Positions 35,271-43,373 of a DNA stretch of 64,000 nucleotides are shown in pieces. This DNA comes from Nitrospira sp. (GTDB taxonomy: Bacteria; Nitrospirota; Nitrospiria; Nitrospirales; Nitrospiraceae), in assembly GCA_016873395.1 (NCBI GenBank), contig VGXG01000004.1:1-64000 (forward strand). Direction: 5' to 3'. The notes beneath the pieces were generated by a model, which did no database searches, had not been told where the DNA came from, and worked only from the letters and a program-made list of their open reading frames with translations. Position numbers and translations under genes: made by a program. Position 1 is the first letter of the stretch, and the number at the start of each line of letters is the position of its first letter.

Positions 35271-35639
35271 TCAGACGGGACTCTTTGCGGACTCGATCTC
35301 GGTGGCGTTGATCAGGCTCGAGAGATAATCCGACACGAACGTCAGGGCTTCCTCCCGCCCATCGGCCCTCCGCCCCTTTTCACGCCGCTGGACGGACAGT
35401 TCGTGGTCGAGGTCGGACTTGACATCGCTCAGGACCCGATGAAGGGAGGAAGGGGTCAGGTTGGCATCCATGTCCTCCAGCTCCTGACATCGATCCAGCA
35501 CCCAATTGAGCCCCTCGATTCTGCCGGCATAATGTTCCTGCTCAGCCAAGTCAAGCCGTGCCATCGCAGTCGCGAAGGTCTGCGCTTCATAGACCATATT
35601 GTAGAAACTGGTGACGGCCCTCTGCAAAGTCTGATTCAT
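35271..35639 (-). CDS. Hypothetical helical protein
   Basis: The 122-residue, charged, mostly helical protein (FYNMVYEAQTFATAMARLDLAEQEHYAGRIEGLNWVLDRC...) has GAGGAGTG before ATG 35639. It has no membrane segment and no recognised motif. It lies between the small membrane gene and the 109-residue gene on the same strand. Confidence 0.65.
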   Translation of the reverse strand: MNQTLQRAVTSFYNMVYEAQTFATAMARLDLAEQEHYAGRIEGLNWVLDRCQELEDMDANLTPSSLHRVLSDVKSDLDHELSVQRREKGRRADGREEALTFVSDYLSSLINATEIESAKSPV

Positions 35640-35727
35640 ATCACTCCTCGCTTTGAAAGAATGAGCAAGAAAGGTTCATCCCATTATACATGAGGGCGCG
35701 GGTCCCACAAGCTGTTTTTTTCCGGCT

Positions 35728-36057
35728 TTACGTGAACAGCAGGGCGTGAAACTCGGCCATGAAGCCGTAGTAGAGGGGCGCGAAATCTTTCAGGCTTTCC
35801 GGGCTATTCTCCTTGAGGCGCTTGAAGAAGAAGACCTGATGGCGGGGGTCGAGCTGCTCCAGCAGGTGGCCCAGTTGAGCCATCGTGTAACTGCCAGCCG
35901 GCACACTCAGCACATAGTGGACCAGCCGCTCGACAAATTGCTGGGCCACATAGTCGCTGGTCAGCAGATCTGGCGGAAGTTTGCCAGTGGCCAGGAACTC
36001 ATCAAAAGGGACGGCTTGCGCGGCAAAGGGGACCGGTGTTGGGGACAGAGTCGCCAT
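35728..36057 (-). CDS. Hypothetical protein just downstream of nxrB
   Basis: From ATG 36057 (GGAGAG upstream) the protein has 109 residues. A Pro-rich start (LSPTPVPFAAQAVPFDEFLATGKLPPDLL) is followed by helices (YVAQQFVERLVHYVLSVPAGSYTMAQLGHLLEQLDPRHQVFFFKRLKE). I recognise no family. It follows the nxrAB terminator by about 130 bp, so it could be read from its own promoter. Whether it serves nitrite oxidoreductase is open. Confidence 0.65.
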   Translation of the reverse strand: MATLSPTPVPFAAQAVPFDEFLATGKLPPDLLTSDYVAQQFVERLVHYVLSVPAGSYTMAQLGHLLEQLDPRHQVFFFKRLKENSPESLKDFAPLYYGFMAEFHALLFT

Positions 36058-36184
36058 CAATCTCTCCGAAGAAGCCCAAAGAAGGCCGCGACGACCCACT
36101 GTACCCAAGGCTAGCCCAGCCCGTCAAGTTCTTGCCAAGATGGCCGAATCATCCTCTCCGGTGCGAAGGGGCGGGAAAGAAGAG

Positions 36185-36228
36185 GGGGAAAAGAAGAAGG
36201 GCCGGATCCCCTTGCGGGACCCGGCCCC
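36185..36228 (-). terminator. Rho-independent terminator of nxrAB
   Basis: On the minus strand a stem GGGCCGG/CCGGCCC (36199-36205 with 36221-36227, extended by inner GC pairs) is followed by TTCTTCTTTTCCCC. It lies about 30 bp after the nxrB stop. Confidence 0.75.
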
Positions 36229-36255
36229 TCAGACTGCACAGCGACTGGCGTGGGA

Positions 36256-37545
36256 CTACAGCCAGTTCACCCGTTCGGCCGGCCGGATGTAGATGGGCTC
36301 TTCGACCTGAATGCGCGCGACTTCCTTGCCCGACTTGTTGAAGCCCAGCACGGTATCGTTGTACATCTCGAACCGCTTCCCGTGGATCTGGGTCTCAAAC
36401 ACCTTCGGGCCCGGGATCACGTCGTACCGGAAGATGATCTGCTGGCTGGCCCGCCACAGTTGCAGCACCGCCAACAGCTCCCGGCTCGGCACCAGGTACT
36501 TCTCGATCGCGTTGTCCACGCCCGGCCCGAACATCTGCCGCGCGTAGCCCCGCGGACTCCACCGCGGCGGGATATAGTACCCGTTGGGCTCCGTCCCCCA
36601 CTGCGGGTACAGCGGCAACGCCACCTGCTCGACCCGGATCGCGTAGTACAGCGGGTGCCAGCGGTCTTCCGCCCACAACCCGTCTTCCCCGATCCGCACC
36701 AAGCTCTGCATCCGGATCTTGCCCACGCAGGCCGCCATGCACCGCGTTTCCATCGGCTCGCCGCCGGTCAAGGGGTCCTTCCCCTCGATCCGCGGATAGC
36801 ACGCAATGCACTTCTCGCTGACCCGCGTCGTGCCCCGATACATCGGCTTCTTGAACGGGCACTGCTCCACGCACTTCTTGTACCCGCGGCACCGGTTCTG
36901 GTCGATCAGCACGATCCCGTCTTCCGGCCGCTTGTAGATGGCCTTGCGCGGGCACGCCGCCAGACAGCCCGGATACGTGCAGTGGTTGCAGATCCGCTGG
37001 AGATAGAAAAAGAACGTCTCATGCTCCGGCAGGCTGCTCCCCTGCATCCGCCACGGCTCATCCCGCGAGAACCCGGTCTTGTCGATGCCTTCCACGATCG
37101 CCCGCATCGAGGTCGCCGTGTCCTCGTAGATGTTGACGAACCGCCATTCCTGGTCCGTCGGGATGTACCCGATCGCCGCCTGGCCGATCTTGGCCCCCGC
37201 GTCGAAAATGGTCATCCCCTCAAACACCCCGTACGGCGCATGGTGCTTGCGGCCCACCCGCACGTTCCACACCTGCCCGCCCGGGTTCACCTGCTCGATC
37301 AACTGCGTGATCTTCACGTCGTAGAACTGGGGATACCCGCCGTAGGGCTTGGTCTCCACGTTGTTCCACCACATGTACTCCTGCCCCTTCGAGAACAGCC
37401 ACGTGGACTTGTCCGCCATCGAACAGGTCTGGCAGGCCAGACACCGATTGATGTTAAACACGAAGGCGAACTGCCACTTGGGGTGCCGCTCCTCGTAGGG
37501 ATACAGCATCTTGCGGCCCAGTTGCCAGTTATAGACTTCCGGCAT
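36256..37545 (-). CDS. nxrB: Nitrite oxidoreductase beta subunit (iron-sulfur)
   Basis: This is the electron-transfer subunit of the Nitrospira nitrite oxidoreductase, carrying electrons from the alpha subunit's molybdenum site to the chain. The 429 residues contain four cysteine groups. They are CLACQTC (residues 35-41), CNHCTYPGCLAACP (186-198), CRGYKKCVEQCP (219-229) and CIACYP with CMAACVGKI (246-249 and 269-273), which match three [4Fe-4S] clusters and one [3Fe-4S] cluster. There is no signal peptide, so it is presumably carried to the periplasm with the Tat-targeted NxrA. The start follows AAGGAG and lies 55 bp after nxrA. This gene is the standard marker for Nitrospira. Confidence 0.97.
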   Translation of the reverse strand: MPEVYNWQLGRKMLYPYEERHPKWQFAFVFNINRCLACQTCSMADKSTWLFSKGQEYMWWNNVETKPYGGYPQFYDVKITQLIEQVNPGGQVWNVRVGRKHHAPYGVFEGMTIFDAGAKIGQAAIGYIPTDQEWRFVNIYEDTATSMRAIVEGIDKTGFSRDEPWRMQGSSLPEHETFFFYLQRICNHCTYPGCLAACPRKAIYKRPEDGIVLIDQNRCRGYKKCVEQCPFKKPMYRGTTRVSEKCIACYPRIEGKDPLTGGEPMETRCMAACVGKIRMQSLVRIGEDGLWAEDRWHPLYYAIRVEQVALPLYPQWGTEPNGYYIPPRWSPRGYARQMFGPGVDNAIEKYLVPSRELLAVLQLWRASQQIIFRYDVIPGPKVFETQIHGKRFEMYNDTVLGFNKSGKEVARIQVEEPIYIRPAERVNWL

Positions 37546-37600
37546 TGTTGTACTCCTTCTTGTAGGTTAGGGTCCCTGTGAGAACGCCGACTCCTCGGGC

Positions 37601-40600
37601 TTACACCTTGATCTTGATGTGCTCGCCCTTGAGCCACTTGATCATGAACTCGTTCTCCTGCGCCGGCGTGAAGCCCGTCCGCACCGGCTCCCACGGGCCC
37701 CGCGCCCCGATGCCGCCGTCCTCCGCCTTCGTGATGCGGATCAAGCACTCCTTCGGCACCGTGTTGATCGCGTGGTGGTCGATGCCGTACCCGAACTTGA
37801 ACTTCCAGCCCACCGCGTGCTTGGACGGCAGCGAGTCCGTCTGATGCATCGGCATCAGCCAGCTCCGCGTGAACGACTGCTGGGCCCCGTACCGGAAATT
37901 GCTCTGGTACCCGGTGTCCACCGCAATCGCCCGCCCGTCCGGCCGCGTCTCGTGCCCCTTCACCGACTTCGCCGTCGACACGTACGGGGCGTGCTTCGCC
38001 ATCGTCACGTGGTACGGATACGCCGGGTTGTACTTCGTCCGGATCATCAACCGGCTCACCTTGTAGAACGGATCGCTCGGCTTCCAGCCGCGGTACGGCC
38101 GGTCCACCGGGTTGCCGTCCACATAGACGTAGTCGCCGTCGTTGATGCCCCGGTCCTTCGCCGCCTGCGGGTTGATGTGCAACTGGTGCTCGCCCACCCC
38201 CGGCGTCCGCTTGTCCATCCGGTACGGATCGCCGAAGTTGGACTCGTAAATCTGCACCCAGTCGTTCACCGACCACTGGCTGTGCACCCGGTGCCGGGTC
38301 TTGGGGGTCACGCAGTAGAACTGATACCCCTTCTCCCACAACGGGTTCGCCTGCCGCCGAATCTCCTGCCACGGCAATCTGATATTGCGCACCGTCTTGT
38401 CGTCATGGTGCTGCGCGGTGATGGGAATCCCGTAGTCATCCGGGCGGATGTACGGGTTGGTGGACATGATCGCGTTGGGCAGGTACGGCGTGCACTCCGG
38501 GGCCTCGCGGTGCACCACGAAGTTCTCCCCGTACTCGATCGCCTCCGGCTCCACCCGGTAGTTCTCATACCGTCCCGACCGCGTCCACTGGGGCTTGCTC
38601 TCGTTCGTCTCTTCCCAGAAGGGATGCCGCGGATAGGTCCGCGTCATCACCATCCAGCCCTTCTCCGACTTCAGCATCGTGTCCGCGCTGTAGCCGTAGA
38701 ACGTGCTGGACGCGTCCAGCATCCGCTGCACGTACACGTCCACGCGGTTCTCGTACACGAACTTGAAGTAATCGCGCATCCGCTGATCGCCCGTCATCTC
38801 GCTCAGCTTGGCCGCGACCCCCGCGAACGTATCGGCGTCGTTGCGGGTATCGTACAGCGGCCGGATGCCGCCCTTCCAGATCTGCACCCACGGGTTCGAC
38901 ACCGTGATCGTCATCTCCGGATAGGTGAACTCCATCCAGGTGTTCACCGCAAAGGCCACGTCCGCGTGGTTCACGTCGGACGTCATCTCAATGTCCTGCG
39001 TCACGATGCACTCGTTGCTCGGGTCCACGTTCCTGACCATGTCATAGTGGTGCTTGGCGTTGTTCAGCACGTTCACGTTGGCTACCCAGCGGAACTTGCT
39101 GGGACTGGGCATGTGGGTCTTGCCCGTAAACACCTTGCGCCCGTACTTCGGCGTGTTGACGATGAGGGCCGCATCCCCGTGGTTCCAGTAGCCCACCTCC
39201 TCGCCGTAGTAGTAGGACTTGACCTTGATCTCCTTGCCATGGGCGTTCGGGTCCGTCGTGATGTTGAACGGATCCTCGCCCGTGTGCACGCCGAGGCCGC
39301 CGCCGGACCAGGGCGTCGCCGTCCAGGCTCCGGCCTTGTAGTTGCCGGCCCAGGTATGCTGGCCGGTCCCGAACTTGCCCACGTTCCCCGTGATGATCAG
39401 CACCATCGCCGCCGCCCGGGCGTAGCTGGTGCAGTGGAAGTAGTGGGCCACCCCTTCGCCGTTGTGGATCGCCGCCGGCTTGATCGTGCCGGAATCCCGC
39501 GCCCAGCGGACGATGAGGTCCTTCGGCGCCCGGTTGATCTGATGCACCGTATCCAGGTCATAGTCCTGGAAATGGATTTGGTACATCTGGAAGATCGGCA
39601 TCACGTCCACTTCGCGGCCGTTGAGCAGCTTCACCCGGTAGGTCCCGGTCAAGGCTGCGTCAATGCCGCTCTGCTGGTAGTGCCAGCCGACGTTTTCCCG
39701 ATCCAGGAACACCGCCTGTTGTTTGTTGAGGTCCCAGACCATGAAGCCGCCCAACCGCTCGATCTGCTCCGGCTTCAGCGACTGCACGCGGCCGGAATAC
39801 CGGTCCTTGTAGTCCGGGAACTTGAAGTCCGCGGTCACATCCCGAGGGTCCAGGTACTGCAAGGTGTCCGTGCGGACCAGGATCGGGCTGTCCGTGTAGC
39901 CCTTGCAGAAATCCACGTCGTGTAGGTTCTCGTCGAGGATGATTTTCATCGCCCCGCAGAACAGGGCCCCGTCGGTCTCCGGCCGGACCGGAATCCAGTA
40001 GTCCGCGCGCGTCGCCGTCGGGTTGTATTCCGGCGTGATCACCACGATCCGGGCGCCCCGCTCGATGCTCTCCAGCTTCCAGTGGGCTTCCGGCATCTTG
40101 TTCTCGACGAAGTTCTTGCCCCAACTCGTGTTCAGCTTGGAGAACCGCATGTCCGACAGATCGATGTCGGAGGTCTGGATACCGCCCCACCAGGGATGGG
40201 CCGGGTTCTGGTCGCCGTGCCAGGTGTAGTTCGACCAATACCGGCCGCCCTGCGCCGTGGTCGGCCCCACCTTGCGGATCCAGGCATCCAGCAGCGTGTC
40301 GATCCCGCCGTTGAACCGAGTGTTCATCATCTTGCCGACGATGCCCAACACCGGCATGCCCGCCCGATGCTTGAAGCAGCGCGTGCCCGCGCCCTTCATC
40401 ATCTCGATCATCTCCGGCGGATAGCCCTGCTCGCGCAGCCGCCGCGCTCCCGCCTCGCCGCTGTACCGCGTGGCGATGACGACCGCGGCCTTGGCCACAT
40501 AGGTGAACGCGGTGTCCCAGGACACGCGCAGCATGTCGTCCAGGAACCGCGCATCAAACTTATACTTCCGCTTGATGTCAGGCGTCAGCTCCGGCGCCCC

Positions 40601-41038
40601 GTCATCCATCCACTGCTTCCACCCCTTGCGCATCAACGGCCCCTTCAACCGATAGGGCCCGTACACCCGGCGGTGGAACGTGTACCCCTTCAAGCACATG
40701 CGCGGGTTGTGCCCGAAGGTCCCGCGGTTGCCGTAGAGGTCTTCGTAGGTCTGGTGATCGTAGTTCTGCTCCACCCGCATCACGACGCCGTTGCGGACAA
40801 AGGCCCGGATGCGACAGGCGTGCGTATCGTTGGGCGAGCAGCACCAGGTAAACGAGGAATCGTACCGGTACTGGTCATGGTAGACGCGCTCCCAGGACCG
40901 GTCCGGGTAATCCCCGAGGGGGTTGCCCACCTCGATGACCGGCTGCAGCGCCGTCAGGGCGAGGGCCTTGTCGGCCACCGCCACCGCCGCCACCGTTCCG
41001 GCCGAGACTTTTAAGAATTGCCTACGTGACAAAAACAT
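37601..41038 (-). CDS. nxrA: Nitrite oxidoreductase alpha subunit (molybdopterin, catalytic)
   Basis: It oxidises nitrite to nitrate at a bis-MGD molybdenum centre and is the key energy enzyme of Nitrospira. The N-terminus carries a twin-arginine motif (SRRQFLK), as expected for the periplasm-facing Nitrospira-type enzyme of the DMSO reductase superfamily. Candidate ligands for the N-terminal [4Fe-4S] cluster are C66/C67, C75 and C115 (WCCSPNDTHACR...MCLKG). I chose ATG 41038, 8 bp after AGGAGG (1145 residues); a GTG at 41047 is upstream. The gene is first in the operon with nxrB. Nitrospira genomes often carry several nearly identical copies, and the gamma subunit is encoded elsewhere. Confidence 0.97.
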   Translation of the reverse strand: MFLSRRQFLKVSAGTVAAVAVADKALALTALQPVIEVGNPLGDYPDRSWERVYHDQYRYDSSFTWCCSPNDTHACRIRAFVRNGVVMRVEQNYDHQTYEDLYGNRGTFGHNPRMCLKGYTFHRRVYGPYRLKGPLMRKGWKQWMDDGAPELTPDIKRKYKFDARFLDDMLRVSWDTAFTYVAKAAVVIATRYSGEAGARRLREQGYPPEMIEMMKGAGTRCFKHRAGMPVLGIVGKMMNTRFNGGIDTLLDAWIRKVGPTTAQGGRYWSNYTWHGDQNPAHPWWGGIQTSDIDLSDMRFSKLNTSWGKNFVENKMPEAHWKLESIERGARIVVITPEYNPTATRADYWIPVRPETDGALFCGAMKIILDENLHDVDFCKGYTDSPILVRTDTLQYLDPRDVTADFKFPDYKDRYSGRVQSLKPEQIERLGGFMVWDLNKQQAVFLDRENVGWHYQQSGIDAALTGTYRVKLLNGREVDVMPIFQMYQIHFQDYDLDTVHQINRAPKDLIVRWARDSGTIKPAAIHNGEGVAHYFHCTSYARAAAMVLIITGNVGKFGTGQHTWAGNYKAGAWTATPWSGGGLGVHTGEDPFNITTDPNAHGKEIKVKSYYYGEEVGYWNHGDAALIVNTPKYGRKVFTGKTHMPSPSKFRWVANVNVLNNAKHHYDMVRNVDPSNECIVTQDIEMTSDVNHADVAFAVNTWMEFTYPEMTITVSNPWVQIWKGGIRPLYDTRNDADTFAGVAAKLSEMTGDQRMRDYFKFVYENRVDVYVQRMLDASSTFYGYSADTMLKSEKGWMVMTRTYPRHPFWEETNESKPQWTRSGRYENYRVEPEAIEYGENFVVHREAPECTPYLPNAIMSTNPYIRPDDYGIPITAQHHDDKTVRNIRLPWQEIRRQANPLWEKGYQFYCVTPKTRHRVHSQWSVNDWVQIYESNFGDPYRMDKRTPGVGEHQLHINPQAAKDRGINDGDYVYVDGNPVDRPYRGWKPSDPFYKVSRLMIRTKYNPAYPYHVTMAKHAPYVSTAKSVKGHETRPDGRAIAVDTGYQSNFRYGAQQSFTRSWLMPMHQTDSLPSKHAVGWKFKFGYGIDHHAINTVPKECLIRITKAEDGGIGARGPWEPVRTGFTPAQENEFMIKWLKGEHIKIKV

Positions 41039-41100
41039 CGTGAACACCTCCTAAGTTGAGTGCTGGTTACCCAGCAGACCCATGACTGCGAAGAACGTCG

Positions 41101-41162
41101 CGGAAACAGCTTTCCGACCACCCCCTTTCGTTCGCAGGATTTTCACCGGTTGGCCTCCAACC
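41101..41162 (-). promoter_or_regulatory. Two hairpins in the nxrA leader
   Basis: CGGAAA-CAGC-TTTCCG (41101-41116) and GGTTGG-CCT-CCAACC (41148-41162) are perfect short inverted repeats 65-125 bp before the nxrA start, within the predicted 5' untranslated region. A role in mRNA stability or regulation is possible but unproven. Confidence 0.4.
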
Positions 41163-41241
41163 ATCCAAAGAACCCTTACTGCTTATTGACTGAGCGACCA
41201 CCGGTCCTCCTTGGAAAATTGATGAAACAGCATAGGATTAA

Positions 41242-41257
41242 AGCAATATCAGCACCA
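41242..41257 (-). promoter_or_regulatory. Sigma-54-like promoter upstream of nxrA
   Basis: On the minus strand TGGTGCTGATATTGCT has the invariant GG and GC exactly 10 bp apart and a perfect TTGCT -12 half, compared with the consensus TGGCACG-N4-TTGCW. Transcription would start near 41230 and leave a leader of about 190 nt. No sigma-54 activator gene is in the window. Confidence 0.5.
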
Positions 41258-41264
41258 GAATTGC

Positions 41265-41530
41265 GCTGACTGTGTAATTTTAAGTTATTGATTTATAATA
41301 ACTATTTAGCTTCTTGTGATGGACGGAAATGAAGTGGTGGAGTCAATCTGGGTAGTTATGGTGCCGATAGAGCGATCATTTATTTACGATATGTTATAAA
41401 CTACAATAAAATCAGTGCCTTAATATAAATTTCAAATAATTACCATTTGGTAACATGGGTAGGCTTTCCGTAACGGCTTTTTGGGGGAATGCCGAACAGC
41501 TAAACTGGCAGTTTTTCAATAGATCAAGCC
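41265..41530. other. AT-rich region upstream of nxrA with a perfect palindrome
   Basis: This 265-bp gene-free stretch is sharply richer in A and T than the flanking genes. It has many TTTATAATAA-like runs and TTACCA-TT-TGGTAA (41440-41453), a perfect inverted repeat about 185 bp upstream of the sigma-54-like box. It would suit an upstream activator site or DNA-bending region. No ORF is present. Confidence 0.5.
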
Positions 41531-41557
41531 CGTAACTTAAGGCTTTCTCTCTCTGGC

Positions 41558-41586
41558 TTGACAGGGGATCAGGGGGTCAGTAGAAT
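41558..41586 (+). promoter_or_regulatory. Sigma-70 promoter of tRNA-Gly
   Basis: TTGACA (41558-41563) and TAGAAT (41581-41586) are separated by exactly 17 bp. The predicted start lies about 23 bp before the tRNA. Confidence 0.8.
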
Positions 41587-41615
41587 CCTCCCTCCTCATC
41601 GTCCAAAACCTGAGA

Positions 41616-41690
41616 GCGGGAATAGCTCAGTGGTAGAGCATCGCCTTGCCAAGGCGAGGGTCGCGGGTTCAAATCCCGTTTCCCGCTCCA
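41616..41690 (+). tRNA. tRNA-Gly (anticodon GCC)
   Basis: It folds as a full cloverleaf: acceptor GCGGGAA/TTCCCGC, D-arm GCTC/GAGC, anticodon arm TCGCC-TTGCCAA-GGCGA (anticodon GCC), T-arm GCGGG-TTCAAAT-CCCGT, discriminator T and an encoded CCA. Seven T residues follow directly. An integrase remnant points toward its 3' end, the usual layout of elements inserted at tRNA genes. Confidence 0.96.
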
Positions 41691-41752
41691 TTTTTTTCAA
41701 TCACTTCTGAAAACCCTCGCTGGCTCAAACTGTCCACTGTGCTAGATTTGTG

Positions 41753-41979
41753 CTAACTCGCCGCTCGAACACTGTCGAGCACCTGCACGCCATCCCTTAA
41801 GCTCTCGGGCGAATGATGTGCATAGCGCTGTGTCATCAACGGTGTCTTGTGGCCGAGCAGCCGCTGGACTTTGTACAGGTCCACTCCCTTCTGCACGAGG
41901 CGCGTGGCAAAGGTGTGCCGCAAGTCGTGAAACCGGAAGCTCTGAACCTTTGCAGCTCTCATCGCCAGATAAAAAGCAC
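41753..41979 (-). pseudogene. Tyrosine recombinase (phage-type integrase), C-terminal stub
   Basis: The last 75 or so codons of an integrase are intact: FRFHDLRHTFATRL (catalytic H and R), LGHKTPLMTQRYAHHSPE (H and the nucleophile Tyr), then a normal stop. The frame is cut at 41980 by the left end of the IS1595-type element, and no matching N-terminal part appears on the other side of that element. It ends about 60 bp from tRNA-Gly, so it is the remnant of a tRNA-integrated element. Confidence 0.88.
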
Positions 41980-41980
41980 G

Positions 41981-42698
41981 GGAGCTTGTCTAGTTTTGGA
42001 AGTCTTTTTATGCTGAAGCATGGCCTCTTCCTTGTTGCCCAGGACTCATTTGTCGACCCGACAACTCCGGGCATTGATTCGGCTCTTTGCTTTGGAGGTC
42101 CCCGCCAACCGGGCCGCGCAGGAAATCGGGGTCAATCGTCACACAGCCGAGCGCATCTACCTGTTGATTCGTCGAGCATTGGTCCAGGCGTGCGAGACGG
42201 AGGCCCGGCTGGATGGAGAAATTGAAGTCGATGAGAGCTACTTCGGGGGCGTCCGCAAGCATCTGCGCGGCCGAGCTGTTCAAGGGAAAGGTGTTGTCTT
42301 TGGGCTCCTGAAGCGGCGCGGCCGCGTGTACACCCGGCCGGTCCCCAATGTGACCCGGGCGGTGCTGCGACGGATCATTCGACAAAAGGTCCCGCGCGGG
42401 AGCACCATTTCCTCGGATGGATTCCGCAGCTATGATGGTTTGCTCACCGATGGGTATCGGCACTACCGGATCCTGCACGAGCAGACGTTTGCCCACAGTC
42501 GCCGTCGGCACATTAACGGGATTGAGAACTTCTGGGGCTTTGCGAAGACCAAACTGCGGCGGTACTACGGCATCCGACGGAGTCATTTTGTCCTCTACCT
42601 GAAGGAGATGGAATTTCGGTTCAACCATCGACGCGAGGATTTGCCGCGTCTGATCGAGCGAATCTTGAAAAAGGCTCGTCCAAAACTAGACTAGCTCC
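41981..42698. mobile_element. IS1595-family (ISXO2-like) insertion sequence
   Basis: Imperfect terminal inverted repeats (GGAGCTTGTCTAGTTTTGGA on the left, GGAGCTAGTCTAGTTTTGGA read inward from the right) bound about 718 bp that hold one intact transposase. I see no target-site duplication: the left flank reads AAAAGCAC and the right flank TTTAGGTT. A rearrangement after insertion is likely. Confidence 0.85.
42020..42694 (+). CDS. IS1595-family transposase
   Basis: The 224-residue protein has an N-terminal helix-turn-helix-like part (LFALEVPANRAAQEIGVNRHTAERIYLLIRRA) and an ISXO2-type DDE/DDN domain. The motifs are EVDESYFGG (first Asp), ISSDGFRSYDG (second Asp) and HINGIENFWGFAKTKLRR with the Asn/Glu and Lys of the third motif. 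The reading frame is intact and the stop lies inside the right inverted repeat. It may still be active if the ends are functional. Confidence 0.92.
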   Translation: MASSLLPRTHLSTRQLRALIRLFALEVPANRAAQEIGVNRHTAERIYLLIRRALVQACETEARLDGEIEVDESYFGGVRKHLRGRAVQGKGVVFGLLKRRGRVYTRPVPNVTRAVLRRIIRQKVPRGSTISSDGFRSYDGLLTDGYRHYRILHEQTFAHSRRRHINGIENFWGFAKTKLRRYYGIRRSHFVLYLKEMEFRFNHRREDLPRLIERILKKARPKLD

Positions 42699-42699
42699 T

Positions 42700-42888
42700 T
42701 TAGGTTTTTATGTTGCTCTATGTTAGGCAATTGCGTTGTACGCTTTTTAGGTTTTTGCGTCAAGCAGCTATTAGGTTTTTGTGATAGAGGAGGCGTTCTT
42801 TGATTTGACACATTCTAAGGGTGTGGTCTCAACAGAGGGGTTCACCCCACAGCAGTGTGACTGAATTGTGACTAAATTGTGACTGAAA
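42700..42888. repeat. Direct repeats in the decayed island
   Basis: TTAGGTTTTT(A/G) occurs three times (42700-42710, 42747-42757, 42771-42781). TGTGACT(G/A)AA(T/A) occurs as three perfect tandem 11-bp units (42856-42888). The region 42699-43060 has no convincing gene. The repeats look like binding sites or recombination arms of the lost element, which is inference. Confidence 0.65.
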
Positions 42889-43018
42889 CCATCACAATCC
42901 ACAGGAATCGGCGGTAATCAAACGCACGTCCTGTAAACGCACAACCACCCGAGAAACATAATAAAAATGGGGAAACCAGGCGTCCTATCAGGCTAATTGC
43001 TTAGACCCTCTTTTCGAG

Positions 43019-43032
43019 TTGCCAAGGCGAGG
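43019..43032 (+). other. Possible attachment-site remnant matching tRNA-Gly
   Basis: TTGCCAAGGCGAGG is identical to 14 bp of the tRNA-Gly anticodon arm (41646-41659), in direct orientation about 1.37 kb away, with the integrase stub between. It could be the distal att core. It also forms part of a GGCGAGG/CCTCGCC inverted repeat, so chance is not excluded. Confidence 0.35.
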
Positions 43033-43094
43033 TGCCCTCGCCCCCTTAAACGGGTCCAGATCCTATGGGAGGGTTGGGCCGAAAGGAGGGCTGC

Positions 43095-43373
43095 ATGCCG
43101 CGTCTGCGTCACACCGTCGAACAGATTCTCGCCAAATGGCGTGAAGCCGAAGTCGCCCTGAGTAAGGGCCAGACGATTGCCCAGGTCTGTCGGACCTTGA
43201 GCGTCACGGAACAAACCTACTACCGCTGGCGGAACGAATACGGCGGCCTGAAGGTTGATCAGGCCAAACGGCTCACAGACCTCGAACGGGAGAACAGCCG
43301 TTTGAAGCGCGCCGTGGCCGAGCGCACCGTCGATAAATTGATTCTGAAGGAGGCCGCCGAGGGAAACGTCTAA
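43095..43373 (+). CDS. IS3-family transposase OrfA
   Basis: From ATG 43095 (AAAGGAGG upstream) the 92-residue protein has a helix-turn-helix (QILAKWREAEVALSKGQTIAQVCRTLSVTEQTYYRWRNEYGG) and a leucine-zipper-like tail (RLTDLERENSRLKRAVAERTVDKLILKEA), as in IS3 OrfA. A slippery heptamer G-GGA-AAC (43361-43367) lies directly before the stop, and the -1 frame continues into OrfB sequence. Confidence 0.9.
   Translation: MPRLRHTVEQILAKWREAEVALSKGQTIAQVCRTLSVTEQTYYRWRNEYGGLKVDQAKRLTDLERENSRLKRAVAERTVDKLILKEAAEGNV
43361..43367 (+). promoter_or_regulatory. Programmed -1 frameshift site of the IS3 element
   Basis: G GGA AAC in the OrfA frame fits the X-XXY-YYZ slippery pattern. Slipping back one base avoids the TAA at 43371 and enters the OrfB frame (RGKRLSPARRR). 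Confidence 0.65.

Noticed and set aside
36250-37581. Plus-strand open frame of 443 codons opposite nxrB
   Set aside because: It is the mirror of the nxrB codons with composition typical of antisense shadows and no recognisable motif.
37619-39925. Plus-strand open frame of 768 codons opposite nxrA
   Set aside because: It is antisense to a complete, clearly recognised gene. The protein is Arg/Val/His-rich without domain signals, and its openness follows from the high GC third positions of nxrA.
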